DNA of 34,478 nucleotides, from NCBI GenBank assembly GCA_964421875.1, contig CAYQZD010000033.1:1-34478 (forward strand), in the 5' to 3' direction. Both the position numbers and the translations under genes were made by a program. The notes beneath the pieces are model-generated. The model worked only from the letters and a program-made list of their open reading frames with translations, searched no databases and had not been told where the DNA came from. Source of the stretch: CAYQZD01 sp964421875. GTDB lineage: Bacteria > Electryoneota > Tariuqbacteria > Tariuqbacterales > Tariuqbacteraceae. Below are positions 24,195 through 33,195 of the stretch, piece by piece. Within the stretch, counting starts at the first letter, position 1. The number at the start of each line of letters is the position of its first letter.

Positions 24195-25229
24195 CTATTT
24201 ATTCATAAGCTGGAAATAGGTTTTTTTGGAGAAAATGTAATACTGCAACGCCACTGCGCCGTTATAGAGTCTTTTCATAATTACTTTGTCTTCCATCTTC
24301 CGGATTTTCTTGATTTCATCTCTTGAATCGAAAATCAAGGGGAGATGGAACAGGTTCCATACCAACGCGCCTATAATAGCGAAGATGCGCCTGAAGTCTC
24401 CCTGGATTACCGCCAGCGCCATAGCGCAGGTTTCAAGAATTATCCGAATCGGCAGAAGCCAGAGCAGAGTTCCCAACTGGTAGTTTTTCATCAGCATCAT
24501 AATGCTGTTGCGATGGTTCAGGTATTTTTTTTTGTAATTGGCGGCGGGCAGTGTGGCGCCGGCGTAATGATAAACCACCGCCTGGGGAACTGATACGATT
24601 TTATAACCCATCAACTGGTAGCGCCAGTTCAGGTCGATTTCTTCCTGGTGCGCGAAAAACCTCTCATCCAGTCCCCCTGCGGATAAAAACAGTTCCCGCC
24701 GGTATAAGGTGGCGGAGCCTGAAGCCCAGAAGATGTCTTTGACCCAGTCATACTGTCCTTCATCGGTTTCGATAGTTTCAAATATGCGGCCGTAGCAGAA
24801 GGGATAGCCGAAAATATCCATCAGTCCACCTGCGGCGCCGGCATAATCGAATTTGCTCTTATCCTCAATCCATCTGAGTTTGGGCTGAGCCGCAGCTATG
24901 TTGTCATCAGAAACCACCGCTTCGACCAGACGGGAAAGCCATTGAGGCTCAACTTCGGTATCATCGTTTAAAAGAGCCACCAATTCCCGGTCGCTATGTT
25001 TCACTCCCGCATTACAGCCTCCGGCGAATCCCAGATTTATCTCCAGTTTTATAATCTCTATCTGCGGGAACCGGCTTTTCGCCTCTACACAGCTGTCATC
25101 GATACAACCGTTGTCCACCAGAATTATTCTGAAATCATCGTAATCGGTTTTGGACAGCGTTTCCAAACAGTTGAAGAGTTTTTTCCGCCCTTTGTAATGG
25201 GGGATTATCACATCCACGGAATGAGCCAT
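24195..25229 (-). CDS. GT2 glycosyltransferase (rhamnosyltransferase-like)
   Basis: The protein has 344 residues and transfers a sugar from a nucleotide donor, probably to a surface glycan. GT2 blocks: VDVIIPHYKGRKKLFNCLETL, LVDNGCIDDSC, NLGFAGGCNAGV, ALLNDDTEVEP (metal-binding DDTE) and FFAHQEEIDLNWRYQLMGYK. C-terminal hydrophobic segments (about residues 248-300) suggest membrane attachment. It begins 3 nt after the DUF2723 stop codon and is certainly co-transcribed with it, so it may supply or extend the glycan handled by that protein. Confidence 0.92.
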   Translation of the reverse strand: MAHSVDVIIPHYKGRKKLFNCLETLSKTDYDDFRIILVDNGCIDDSCVEAKSRFPQIEIIKLEINLGFAGGCNAGVKHSDRELVALLNDDTEVEPQWLSRLVEAVVSDDNIAAAQPKLRWIEDKSKFDYAGAAGGLMDIFGYPFCYGRIFETIETDEGQYDWVKDIFWASGSATLYRRELFLSAGGLDERFFAHQEEIDLNWRYQLMGYKIVSVPQAVVYHYAGATLPAANYKKKYLNHRNSIMMLMKNYQLGTLLWLLPIRIILETCAMALAVIQGDFRRIFAIIGALVWNLFHLPLIFDSRDEIKKIRKMEDKVIMKRLYNGAVALQYYIFSKKTYFQLMNK

Positions 25230-25232
25230 CGA

Positions 25233-28148
25233 TTACCCCGAGGCGGCCATTTTTTGGTACTGCTCGCGTTTTTCTACAGCCTGCTCGTCTCCAGGGTAGA
25301 GCTGGAGCCACCGATTTACCAGTTCCAGCGCTTCCTGATATTCACCCATCCGCTCATAAGTCAGCATCAGACCTCCCACGGCTCTGGGATTATTGAAATT
25401 GGTTTGAATCACTTCTTCATATAGATTACGGGCGATTGTATCCTGATTCATACTATAATACGCGGCCGCGAGTTCAGCTTTGATTTGGTCCGAGGGATTG
25501 GAAAATCTTATTTCGTCCAGGATTCCTTGACCCCAACCGCCTTCGCCCACACGCCCCATAAAATTAATCAACCTGACAGAATCCTCAGCGGTTTCAACTT
25601 CATCGAGCGATTCGTCGAAGAGCTGAGCCGCTTTCTCATCACGGCTCAGAAACTGTTTATACATCGCGGCATACTGCACTTTGCGCAGCCAGTCGGCTTT
25701 ATGGGATAGTGCGTCCAATCGCTTTTCAAGTTCCTCCGGATGGCCGGTTTCGTAATACATCTTGCCGATTTGGATTGAGATGTCCGGATTGTTCAGAGGG
25801 TGAATATCTTCGGGAATATTTCGGTCCATCCACCTGAGAATCAGGTTTACTTTAGCGTTAGAGGAGAGTGAATCGAACATGGCGTATTGCTCTTCCAACG
25901 GCGCGCCCGGTTCGGGCTCTATTCCAGGCTGGTCGATTCGATAGTAGTGATAAGCGAGTTGCAGGAAGGCGCTGCGGTAGTTTTGCAGCAGCTTTTCGAT
26001 AAAATCGGGCAGGTGCACTCTGGGATTGTTCAAACCCCGATAATGACCTTCGAATTTCTCGAATATCGCTGTTTTGAGCAGGTCGGGATTAATCAAGTCG
26101 GTCGATTTATTCGGTCTAAGGCGGAAAACCAGCCCGTCCATTGTCAGGTAGTCCCGCAGGTTGAGCATATTAGAGTTGGAGACGGTGACCGCGTAGTAGA
26201 GGGGACGCTTCTCCTGGCTGGTCTGCATAATATTCAGTATCATTATGTCCTGAACGCGGAGGAAGTTGTTGGTGCCGTCGTCGTCCTGGGAGACCGGAAT
26301 ATGCACGGTAGCGGGCACTTCCCATTTATATTCGCCTTCGGGAGTCTTGATGGAAACCATCTTTTGTCCGCCGGGCCAGTATCTTCTTCTGAGGGCGGCG
26401 ACATCGCGGCCGTCGATATATTTATCGATATAATCGTCGGAGAGGGAGATGGGGACTTTGGGCTCATCGTACTTGAGCTGTTTGATGTACCACCCTGTGT
26501 TAAGGAGTGAAAGATTCACCACTCTAATATCCCGGCGTATGTGTTCCACTTCCTGCAGGTACCAAAGGGGGAAGGTGTCGTTGTCGCCGTTGGTGAAGAG
26601 GATGGCGTTGGGTTCGCAGGATTCGAGGATGTTATGTGAGTAATCCCAAGCGACATAGTTCCCACTACGCTTGGCCATATTGTAGTTCTTCAGGAGCATA
26701 TTACCGGGCACTAAAACAAAAACGAGAACCGAGGCTGCCGCCACCGCTTTGCCGTTGAACTGTTTGGATTTACGCATTAAATGGCGGGAGAGATCCAGCA
26801 GATAGGAAGCTCCGATTCCTATCCAGATGGCGAAAGCGTAGAACGAAGCCACATAGGAGTAATCCCTTTCACGGGGCTGCGGGTCGTTCTGATTTATATA
26901 CAGGATAATGCCGTATCCGGCCATAAAGAACAAGGTGAAGACGGAGAAAGCCCTCTTGGTGTCCCGCTGGAAGTGGTAGAACAGCCCTATCAATCCCAGA
27001 AGGAAGGGCAGACCCCAGAATTTGGAGAAGTCCACCCCGGCGTTTTGATTATCCCCTTTCATACCCACGAACTGCCACATCAGGTAACGGTTGTACATAT
27101 GGTTGACTTGATAGGTCCAGAAGAAATCCCAGGTGCTGGAGTATTCCGGTTGTCCTTCCCAGCGGCGTTGGAAGGGATCGATTTTTCCGTATTGCTCCCG
27201 TTCCAGGTAATATACCAGTTTTTCCAGGTTGTCGGGGTGGTTTTCATTGATTCTGGGCTGCAGCGTGGAGCGGACGAAAATCAGGCTGTATGTTGAATAT
27301 CCTAAGATTACCAGCAGCATCGCCATAATGCTGAGCGCCGCAATCCGCTGCCGGTTCTTATGAGACCAGTTAAGGCCGATTATCAAGGCTGCGATTACGA
27401 TGACCGGAGCCGCGACTGAGATGGTCAGCATCGAACGGGGGATGTATTTCACCACGCCGGGATATATTAAAAGGAACGCCACCGTGGCGAGTGCGTTCAT
27501 CAGAATGAAACTTTTCCACTTAAACTCGAATTTATGGAAATACATTATCTGGAAGATAGTCCAGACTGCAAGCAGGTTGAGCAGGTGAACTCCGGTGGCC
27601 AAGCCTACGGAATAAGCGAGGATGAGCAGGATTTTGTCCCCCCAGGGCTGGTCGGCGTGGTCGGTCCATTTCAGGATGAGCCAGAGCGCGATGGCGGTGA
27701 AGAAGGTGCTGGCGGCGTAAACTTCGGCTTCCACCGCGTTGAACCAAAAACTGTAAGAAAAACCCAAGGCTAAAGTTCCGATGAGCGAACCCATCCCCAC
27801 GATGAAGCTATCCAGCCAGGTTTGGTCGGGACCGCGATAGATTCTGATGAAACGGGAAATCGAGAGATAGAGGAACATCAAGGAGAAAGCGGAAAAGAGC
27901 ACCGACAGCATATTCACCCTTAAGCCTATATCGGAAGCGATGGGGAGCATCGACATCACCTTTCCCAGCAGCAGAAACAAGGGGGAGCCGGGGGGATGAG
28001 GCACACCCATCGTGTAGGAGCAGGCGATGAATTCTCCGCAATCCCAAAAGGATGTGGTGGGCGCTACAGATGACCAGTAAACGATGAAGCCGATAAAAAA
28101 GCTTAAGGCGGCGAAGATACGGTCATATTTCCGCTGAAGAGTCATCAT
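25233..28148 (-). CDS. DUF2723 multi-pass membrane protein with C-terminal TPR repeats
   Basis: The 971-residue protein starts with a GT-C-like membrane domain of roughly a dozen helices. The family signature is near residues 32-65: PTTSFWDCGEFIACSY and GVPHPPGSPLFLLLGKV, with acidic residues in the first extracytoplasmic loop. The human relative TMEM260 is a protein O-mannosyltransferase. A large periplasmic region follows (about residues 480-780). The C-terminus carries TPR-like repeats (AAAYYSMNQDTIARNLYEEV and GLMLTYERMGEYQEALELV). Expected role: transfer of a sugar from a polyprenyl-phosphate donor onto secreted proteins or glycan; the donor could come from the DPM1-like enzyme at 19821. 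GGAG precedes the ATG. Glycosyltransferase function is inferred from family, not shown. Confidence 0.92.
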   Translation of the reverse strand: MMTLQRKYDRIFAALSFFIGFIVYWSSVAPTTSFWDCGEFIACSYTMGVPHPPGSPLFLLLGKVMSMLPIASDIGLRVNMLSVLFSAFSLMFLYLSISRFIRIYRGPDQTWLDSFIVGMGSLIGTLALGFSYSFWFNAVEAEVYAASTFFTAIALWLILKWTDHADQPWGDKILLILAYSVGLATGVHLLNLLAVWTIFQIMYFHKFEFKWKSFILMNALATVAFLLIYPGVVKYIPRSMLTISVAAPVIVIAALIIGLNWSHKNRQRIAALSIMAMLLVILGYSTYSLIFVRSTLQPRINENHPDNLEKLVYYLEREQYGKIDPFQRRWEGQPEYSSTWDFFWTYQVNHMYNRYLMWQFVGMKGDNQNAGVDFSKFWGLPFLLGLIGLFYHFQRDTKRAFSVFTLFFMAGYGIILYINQNDPQPRERDYSYVASFYAFAIWIGIGASYLLDLSRHLMRKSKQFNGKAVAAASVLVFVLVPGNMLLKNYNMAKRSGNYVAWDYSHNILESCEPNAILFTNGDNDTFPLWYLQEVEHIRRDIRVVNLSLLNTGWYIKQLKYDEPKVPISLSDDYIDKYIDGRDVAALRRRYWPGGQKMVSIKTPEGEYKWEVPATVHIPVSQDDDGTNNFLRVQDIMILNIMQTSQEKRPLYYAVTVSNSNMLNLRDYLTMDGLVFRLRPNKSTDLINPDLLKTAIFEKFEGHYRGLNNPRVHLPDFIEKLLQNYRSAFLQLAYHYYRIDQPGIEPEPGAPLEEQYAMFDSLSSNAKVNLILRWMDRNIPEDIHPLNNPDISIQIGKMYYETGHPEELEKRLDALSHKADWLRKVQYAAMYKQFLSRDEKAAQLFDESLDEVETAEDSVRLINFMGRVGEGGWGQGILDEIRFSNPSDQIKAELAAAYYSMNQDTIARNLYEEVIQTNFNNPRAVGGLMLTYERMGEYQEALELVNRWLQLYPGDEQAVEKREQYQKMAASG

Positions 28149-28274
28149 AAGGCTCCGAAGGTAGTATATTGTAGAGGTCGATGGCTAAAGAAATTAAGAA
28201 ATAAATGGTCTTATATTTCAATAATCTAAAAATCTAATCAAAATAATTGACAAAATCAATTTTAACTTGAAAAT

Positions 28275-28314
28275 AAGTCTGCAAGTCTGCAAGTTGACAA
28301 GTTTTCAAGTCTAA
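28275..28314. repeat. Degenerate 8-bp tandem repeat (AAGTCTGC)
   Basis: Two perfect units of AAGTCTGC are followed by AAGTTGAC, AAGTTTTC and AAGTCTAA, all in 8-bp phase. It lies in the 313-bp gap between the phosphatase-superfamily gene and the DUF2723 gene, together with the inverted repeat at 28377; no gene is seen there. Confidence 0.55.
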
Positions 28315-28376
28315 AACGCTGTGCTTCAGGGTCTCCCTTGCGGGGTAAGGATTATATGGGTTAACATAAAGTTTAA

Positions 28377-28446
28377 GTAGGGGCGAAGCATTCAATTATA
28401 AATCGTTAAAAACATTGTTGATAAATTAAGAATGCTTCGCCCCTAC
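28377..28446. repeat. Perfect 17-bp inverted repeat (GTAGGGGCGAAGCATTC)
   Basis: GTAGGGGCGAAGCATTC at 28377-28393 and its exact complement at 28430-28446 flank a 36-bp AT-rich loop. Repeats beginning TAGGGGCGAAGC are dispersed in various bacterial genomes. It ends 15 nt beyond the stop of the gene at 28462 and could form the 3' end of that transcript, though no T-run follows. Confidence 0.75.
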
Positions 28447-28461
28447 CGAACTTTCCGCTTA

Positions 28462-30423
28462 TTACTTAATATATCCCAGAGCTTTCAATTTATCCCGCAT
28501 TTCCTTGTCCACCTTGGTTTCCATTATATTGTCATCATAAGCTTTGGGGCGGTCATAGGTGGCGATGGTCTTGCTCAGCGGGGGAGACTCGAAGATATTC
28601 TCCAGCGGTCTGCCGTCCATATCCAATGCGAGGGGAAAACCCATCACCGTTAAGATAGTGGGGGCGATATCCAATACTGTGACCGAATCGATGAATTCTC
28701 CACGTTTAATCCCCGGTCCGCTGGCGATGAAGATGCCGGGGTGCTTTTCGTAGTTGATATGGAATTCCTCGCTTTCGCCGGGATAAGAGGGCTGGACATG
28801 GTGATAATGCCCGGTGGGCAGCATCATTTCATCGAAGCCGTGGTCGGAGACGACGAAGACTATAGTATTGGGCGCCAGCCGCGAAAGGAAAGCGCCCACC
28901 GCCTCATCGATGTAAGTATAATAATTTTCTATCAAATCCTTATAACGCTGCAGGTTGACGGGGATGAGTTTCCCTTGATTCTCCTGCCAGAAGTAGTATT
29001 TCAAGTATTGATGGGACATCGAGTCCATCCCCTGAAGGTAAATCGCCCAGAAATCGGGCTGACTCTTCGTATCCAGCAGGTATTTCGCAGCTTCGATCAC
29101 TGTCTTGTCGCCCGGGAAGGAGAACTTGAACATTGAAGCTTCGTAGGCGATATCGAGGTAATCGTAGGTGTCGAGTTGGTTGAACTCCCGCCAAAAAGCC
29201 TCGCTCTCCACGTTCACGAACCGTTCCAGGTCTTCGCGGCTCATCTCCTCCGGGGTGCTGGCGAAGCGTTGAAGTTCGGTGATGAGTTCCGGGGGATAAA
29301 TATCGGAAATAGAGCCCCCCTCCTTATCGCGGTAGTTGGTCAACACCTGCATCTTGTTGAACAGCGCCCGGTCGGTGTAAATGTAGCCGTTCACCGGTTC
29401 TGCGGGCCAGGTCGCCCACCAGTTCATCACACCCACCTTTAGGCCGTTGTCCGACAGTATGTTCCACAACGCCTCCGCCCGGCGGTAGTTGCTGGGGATG
29501 GGAGCCACGGTGGCGATATTTTCCTGAATCCAAATCAATTCCGGCGCTAACAATGGCAGGCGGAACATAGGAACCTTCACTCCGGTGATGGGAAAAGACC
29601 AGACCAAGAAGGAGTTGATGCCGTGCTCCCGGGGGAGCTTTCCGGTGGCGACGCTGGTCCAGATCATCGCCGAGAATGTGGGGTAGAGGGTGCATAAATC
29701 ACCGCGAACGCCTCTATCGACCAGTCGCTGAAGGTTGGGCAGTCTGCCCTCCGCCATCATCGCGTCTATCACTTTCCACCAGGCGCCGTCGATACCGATG
29801 AGGGCGACTTTAGTTCCGGTGGGCTGGACCTCGTATTCATCAAATGAGGCGGCAGCGGATTCCGTTTCAGAGGGATTTATGACGCCGAGTAATATCCACA
29901 ACAGCAGAAACGCCGGAGCAATAAATCTGACCAAACGCTTCAAATTTACTCTGCGCAGTATTCTAACCGCCAGCCATATCGCTGCCAGCGCTGCGATTAT
30001 TATTACAACGGTGAAACCGATATTCGCCCAGAGCGAGCCCTTGATGGGCATCAGGGGATTAGCGATGAAATGGCTCAGAACATACTGACGGATATAGTGA
30101 AATAGAGCTATTATGAAGACAATCGGGAGATAGAGGTTAAGCAGCGAGCGAAGGCGGCGCGGTGGATATTTCCGGAGAAAAAGAAAAAGAACCAGTCCTA
30201 GAATGACGCCTGCTACCAGCCCCCCCAGAGCATAGACAGCCATAAAATGCGTGGCAACGGTCCAGGCTCCTTTGAAAGAAATGATAGAGGGATTGATTTT
30301 AGCGATTTTTAGTCCCAGCGCCAAGCCTACGGAGGCTCCGGCGATTAATCCCGACAGCCCGGCTGCGGACAAGTTGGGAAAAAACTTGACAGTCAATTCT
30401 TTCGGAGGGTATTTTGTTGTCAT
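28462..30423 (-). CDS. Membrane-anchored alkaline-phosphatase-superfamily phosphodiesterase/phosphotransferase
   Basis: The protein has 653 residues. The N-terminal 180 hold about five hydrophobic segments; the C-terminal catalytic domain belongs to the type I phosphodiesterase/nucleotide pyrophosphatase group. Two-metal ligands are present: Asp212 (LIGIDGAWW), a Ser/Thr nucleophile near 249-251 (LYPTFSAMIWTS), Asp466 and His470 (GMDSMSHQYL), Asp526-His527 (VVSDHGFDEM) and His560 (YEKHPGIF). The ending LKALGYIK is a common C-terminal motif of FCB relatives. The active site should face the periplasm. A role in modifying phospho-groups on envelope glycans or lipids is inferred from the neighbouring glycosyltransferases. 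It follows metH by 43 nt. Confidence 0.9.
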   Translation of the reverse strand: MTTKYPPKELTVKFFPNLSAAGLSGLIAGASVGLALGLKIAKINPSIISFKGAWTVATHFMAVYALGGLVAGVILGLVLFLFLRKYPPRRLRSLLNLYLPIVFIIALFHYIRQYVLSHFIANPLMPIKGSLWANIGFTVVIIIAALAAIWLAVRILRRVNLKRLVRFIAPAFLLLWILLGVINPSETESAAASFDEYEVQPTGTKVALIGIDGAWWKVIDAMMAEGRLPNLQRLVDRGVRGDLCTLYPTFSAMIWTSVATGKLPREHGINSFLVWSFPITGVKVPMFRLPLLAPELIWIQENIATVAPIPSNYRRAEALWNILSDNGLKVGVMNWWATWPAEPVNGYIYTDRALFNKMQVLTNYRDKEGGSISDIYPPELITELQRFASTPEEMSREDLERFVNVESEAFWREFNQLDTYDYLDIAYEASMFKFSFPGDKTVIEAAKYLLDTKSQPDFWAIYLQGMDSMSHQYLKYYFWQENQGKLIPVNLQRYKDLIENYYTYIDEAVGAFLSRLAPNTIVFVVSDHGFDEMMLPTGHYHHVQPSYPGESEEFHINYEKHPGIFIASGPGIKRGEFIDSVTVLDIAPTILTVMGFPLALDMDGRPLENIFESPPLSKTIATYDRPKAYDDNIMETKVDKEMRDKLKALGYIK

Positions 30424-30466
30424 AGTATAGTTTGTAGTAGTAATTACGTGATTCGACTCGTGATTC

Positions 30467-32860
30467 TCAGCTCAGGATTTTCTCCAGTTCATTAGCCGCT
30501 TCCGAAGCGTCCTTACCGTAACCATCAGCGCCGATTTGCTCCGCGAAAGCGCGGGTTACCACCGCTCCTCCCACGATGATTTTAATATCCAATATCGATT
30601 TTATCTCTTCTACCGTCTTCCGCATTACCTCCATCGTTGTGGTCATCAGAGCGGAGAGTCCGATGGCGTTGGCTTCCTCCTTTGCGGCGCGGCGGACGAT
30701 TTCCTCGACGCTGACATTCTTACCCAGGTCTATCACTCTGTAACCATGGTTTTCCAGCAGGGTTCGGACGATATTTTTCCCGATATCATGCACATCGCCC
30801 CTGACGGTGGCGAGTATCAAGGTTGCTTTGTGCGCTTTTTCCGCGGCGGGGATATGGGGTTTGAGCGCGGCGAAGGCGGAGTGCATCGCCTCCGCAGCCA
30901 TAATCACCTGAGGAAGGAAGAACTTCTTCTTATCGTAACGGCGGCCCACTTCCAACATCGCGGGGATGAGGATGTCGTCGTTGATGCTCATCGGGGGGAT
31001 TTTCGCTTTCAAAGCGCGGTTTACCAAATCCACCACTCCTTCCCGATTGCCGAAAATTACGGCGTCGAGGAGCTGGTGCTCCAACGGTTTTTCCATCTTT
31101 TCCGGGGGAGCTTTCACCGCCTCGCGTCCGGCGGAAAGGCTCAGGAAGCGGCGGGCTTGAGGGTCCCTGCCGTTGAGGAAATCAGCGGCGATTACAGCGT
31201 TATGCACCGGCGCGGAATAAGGATTGACAATAGGGAGACTCAAGCCCCGGCAAAGAGCCATAGTCAGGAATGAAGCGTTGATGTCAGCACGTCTGGGCAG
31301 TCCGAAAGAGACATTGCTAACGCCTAAAACGGTGTTGACGCCCAGCTTTTCGCGGAAGAGTTCGATGCTCCTCAGGGTAACGATGGGTGCCTGGGAATCG
31401 GCTGAAGCGGCCATTGTGAGCCCGTCAAGGTAGAGGTCTTGGCGCGGGATACCGGCTTTCAGGGCGAAGTTTAAAATCTTTTCCCCCAGTTCCATACGTC
31501 CTTCGACCGTGGCGGGGATGCCGTTTTCGTCGATGGGGAGTCCGATAAGGGCGGCGCCGTATTTCTTAGCCAGGGGGACGATAGTGTTCAGTTTGTCATC
31601 TTCCGCGGTGACGCTGTTGATAAGGGATTTACCCTCGATTTCCATCAGCCCCGCTTCCAGGGCTTCCGGGCTGGCGCTGTCGATGCTTAAGGGGACACTG
31701 ACTGTGGATTGAACCACCTGCACGGCGCGGCGCATTAACGCAGCCTCATCTTCGCCGGGGACGCCCATATTGACATCGAGAATACTGGCGCCGGCTTTGA
31801 CCTGTTTTTCCGCTTCCTCACGGACTGCGGAGAAATTGCCGGCGGCGATCTCTGCGGCGAACTTTTTCCTGCCGCTGGGATTGATACGCTCGCCTAAGAC
31901 GGGAGTATAACCGCTGCAACCTATATATATGGTACGGTCGCGGGCACAGAGCCGGCTGCGAAGCGGCACATTCCTTACCCCCGGTTTCATCCCCAAGAGA
32001 GCTTTGGTTATGGCTTGAATATGCCGGTGGTTTGAGCCGCAGCATCCACCGATAATGGCAGCGCCGTATTCGGCGAATTTAACGGAATAATCCGCCATCT
32101 CTTCAGGAGTAGCGGGATAAAAGGGTTTTCCGTTTTTAATGGTGGGCATACCCGCGTTGGGCTCAACCGATATTGGCAGCGCGGTGGATTCTGCCATTAC
32201 CTTCACCACCGATTCAATTTCCTTGGGACCGGTGGAGCAGTTCACTCCCACCGCGTCCACATCCAGCGTTTCCATTACCGCGGCGGCGGTTTCAGGGTCG
32301 GTGCCGGTAATAGTGTTATAACCGTCGGAGAAAGTCATATGCGCTATCAGGGGTCCCTCGAAAACTTCACGGACGCCGATGAGGCAGGCTCGGAGTTCCC
32401 GGATATCGCTGATGGTTTCCACCACCATCAAGTCCACACCCCCCCGGGCAAGAGCTTGCGCTTGTTCTCTGAATGCTTTCAGCGCTTCGCTGAACTGGAG
32501 CGAACCGATAGGCGGGAGATATCGACCGGTGGGTCCAATCGACCCGCCGACCAACGCCTTGTCTCCAATTGCCTCCCGCGCGATTTCAGCGCCCCGGCGG
32601 TTGATAAGTTCGGTTTTATCCTCAAGTCCGAATTCCCCTAATTTTATCCGGGTGCCGCCAAATGTGTTAGTCAGGATAATATCTGCCCCGGCGTGAAGAT
32701 ATTGCCGATGTAGTTCGGCTACAATTTCGGACTTATCCAGATTGTATTCTTCCGGCGCATGTCCGGGATTGAGGCCAAGGTCGATGATCCGGGTGCCTGT
32801 GGCTCCATCCAGGATGAGAATCCGGTTTTCAACGATATGTCGGAATTCGGCGCGGTTCAT
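30467..32860 (-). CDS. metH: Cobalamin-dependent methionine synthase lacking the reactivation domain
   Basis: MetH moves a methyl group from methyltetrahydrofolate to homocysteine through cobalamin. The 797 residues hold, in order, the homocysteine domain (zinc ligands Cys208, Cys273, Cys274 in GVNCSTGP and IGGCCGSNHRHI), the pterin-binding domain (about 315-570, with GERINPSGRKKF and LDVNMG), the helical cap (about 590-670) and the B12-binding Rossmann domain with DVHDIGKNI, where His691 is the lower cobalt ligand. It stops there: the about 330-residue AdoMet-dependent reactivation domain of E. coli MetH is absent, as in Thermotoga-type MetH. The missing function is supplied by the gene at 33196. 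No clear Shine-Dalgarno precedes the ATG and I see no cobalamin riboswitch upstream. Confidence 0.95.
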   Translation of the reverse strand: MNRAEFRHIVENRILILDGATGTRIIDLGLNPGHAPEEYNLDKSEIVAELHRQYLHAGADIILTNTFGGTRIKLGEFGLEDKTELINRRGAEIAREAIGDKALVGGSIGPTGRYLPPIGSLQFSEALKAFREQAQALARGGVDLMVVETISDIRELRACLIGVREVFEGPLIAHMTFSDGYNTITGTDPETAAAVMETLDVDAVGVNCSTGPKEIESVVKVMAESTALPISVEPNAGMPTIKNGKPFYPATPEEMADYSVKFAEYGAAIIGGCCGSNHRHIQAITKALLGMKPGVRNVPLRSRLCARDRTIYIGCSGYTPVLGERINPSGRKKFAAEIAAGNFSAVREEAEKQVKAGASILDVNMGVPGEDEAALMRRAVQVVQSTVSVPLSIDSASPEALEAGLMEIEGKSLINSVTAEDDKLNTIVPLAKKYGAALIGLPIDENGIPATVEGRMELGEKILNFALKAGIPRQDLYLDGLTMAASADSQAPIVTLRSIELFREKLGVNTVLGVSNVSFGLPRRADINASFLTMALCRGLSLPIVNPYSAPVHNAVIAADFLNGRDPQARRFLSLSAGREAVKAPPEKMEKPLEHQLLDAVIFGNREGVVDLVNRALKAKIPPMSINDDILIPAMLEVGRRYDKKKFFLPQVIMAAEAMHSAFAALKPHIPAAEKAHKATLILATVRGDVHDIGKNIVRTLLENHGYRVIDLGKNVSVEEIVRRAAKEEANAIGLSALMTTTMEVMRKTVEEIKSILDIKIIVGGAVVTRAFAEQIGADGYGKDASEAANELEKILS

Positions 32861-32981
32861 ATAGTCTAATTAATTTATATTTGACATAATTTACAAAATT
32901 GACAAGATATATCTTATATTATTAAATAGTTGTATTATATACCGATTTTTAAAAGGACTGTTCCCCAAATACTCAATGTGT

Positions 32982-33056
32982 GCTGTCGACTCTCCGCAGT
33001 CGACAGCATATTCAATATTAATAATTATTTGGTGTCGGGTGCGGAGACTCGACACC
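32982..33056. repeat. 75-bp twin-hairpin element with complementary loops, copy 2
   Basis: Hairpin 1 is GCTGTCGACT / AGTCGACAGC with loop CTCCGC (32982-33007). The spacer is again 23 bp (33008-33030). Hairpin 2 is GGTGTCGGGT / ACTCGACACC with loop GCGGAG (33031-33056). Here the loops are perfectly complementary. It lies in the 335-bp gap between the activation-domain gene and metH. The rest of the gap (32861-32981 and 33057-33195) is AT-rich with short AATCCTGT repeats near 33127-33152 and no gene. Confidence 0.85.
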
Positions 33057-33195
33057 GCGGCAATTTGATTTGGGCAACAAGCCCTTAGAGCATGATTATA
33101 ATAGTCAGAAATATGTTTTGAATTAAAATCCTGTAAATCTTGTTAATCCTGTCTTTCATAATTAATTTATGAATAATCCAGGATAGTCTTGTATC

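Noticed and set aside
32861..33195. Cobalamin or SAM riboswitch upstream of metH
   Set aside because: I looked for conserved B12-box or SAM-box sequence and found none; the gap is explained by the twin-hairpin element and AT-rich sequence.
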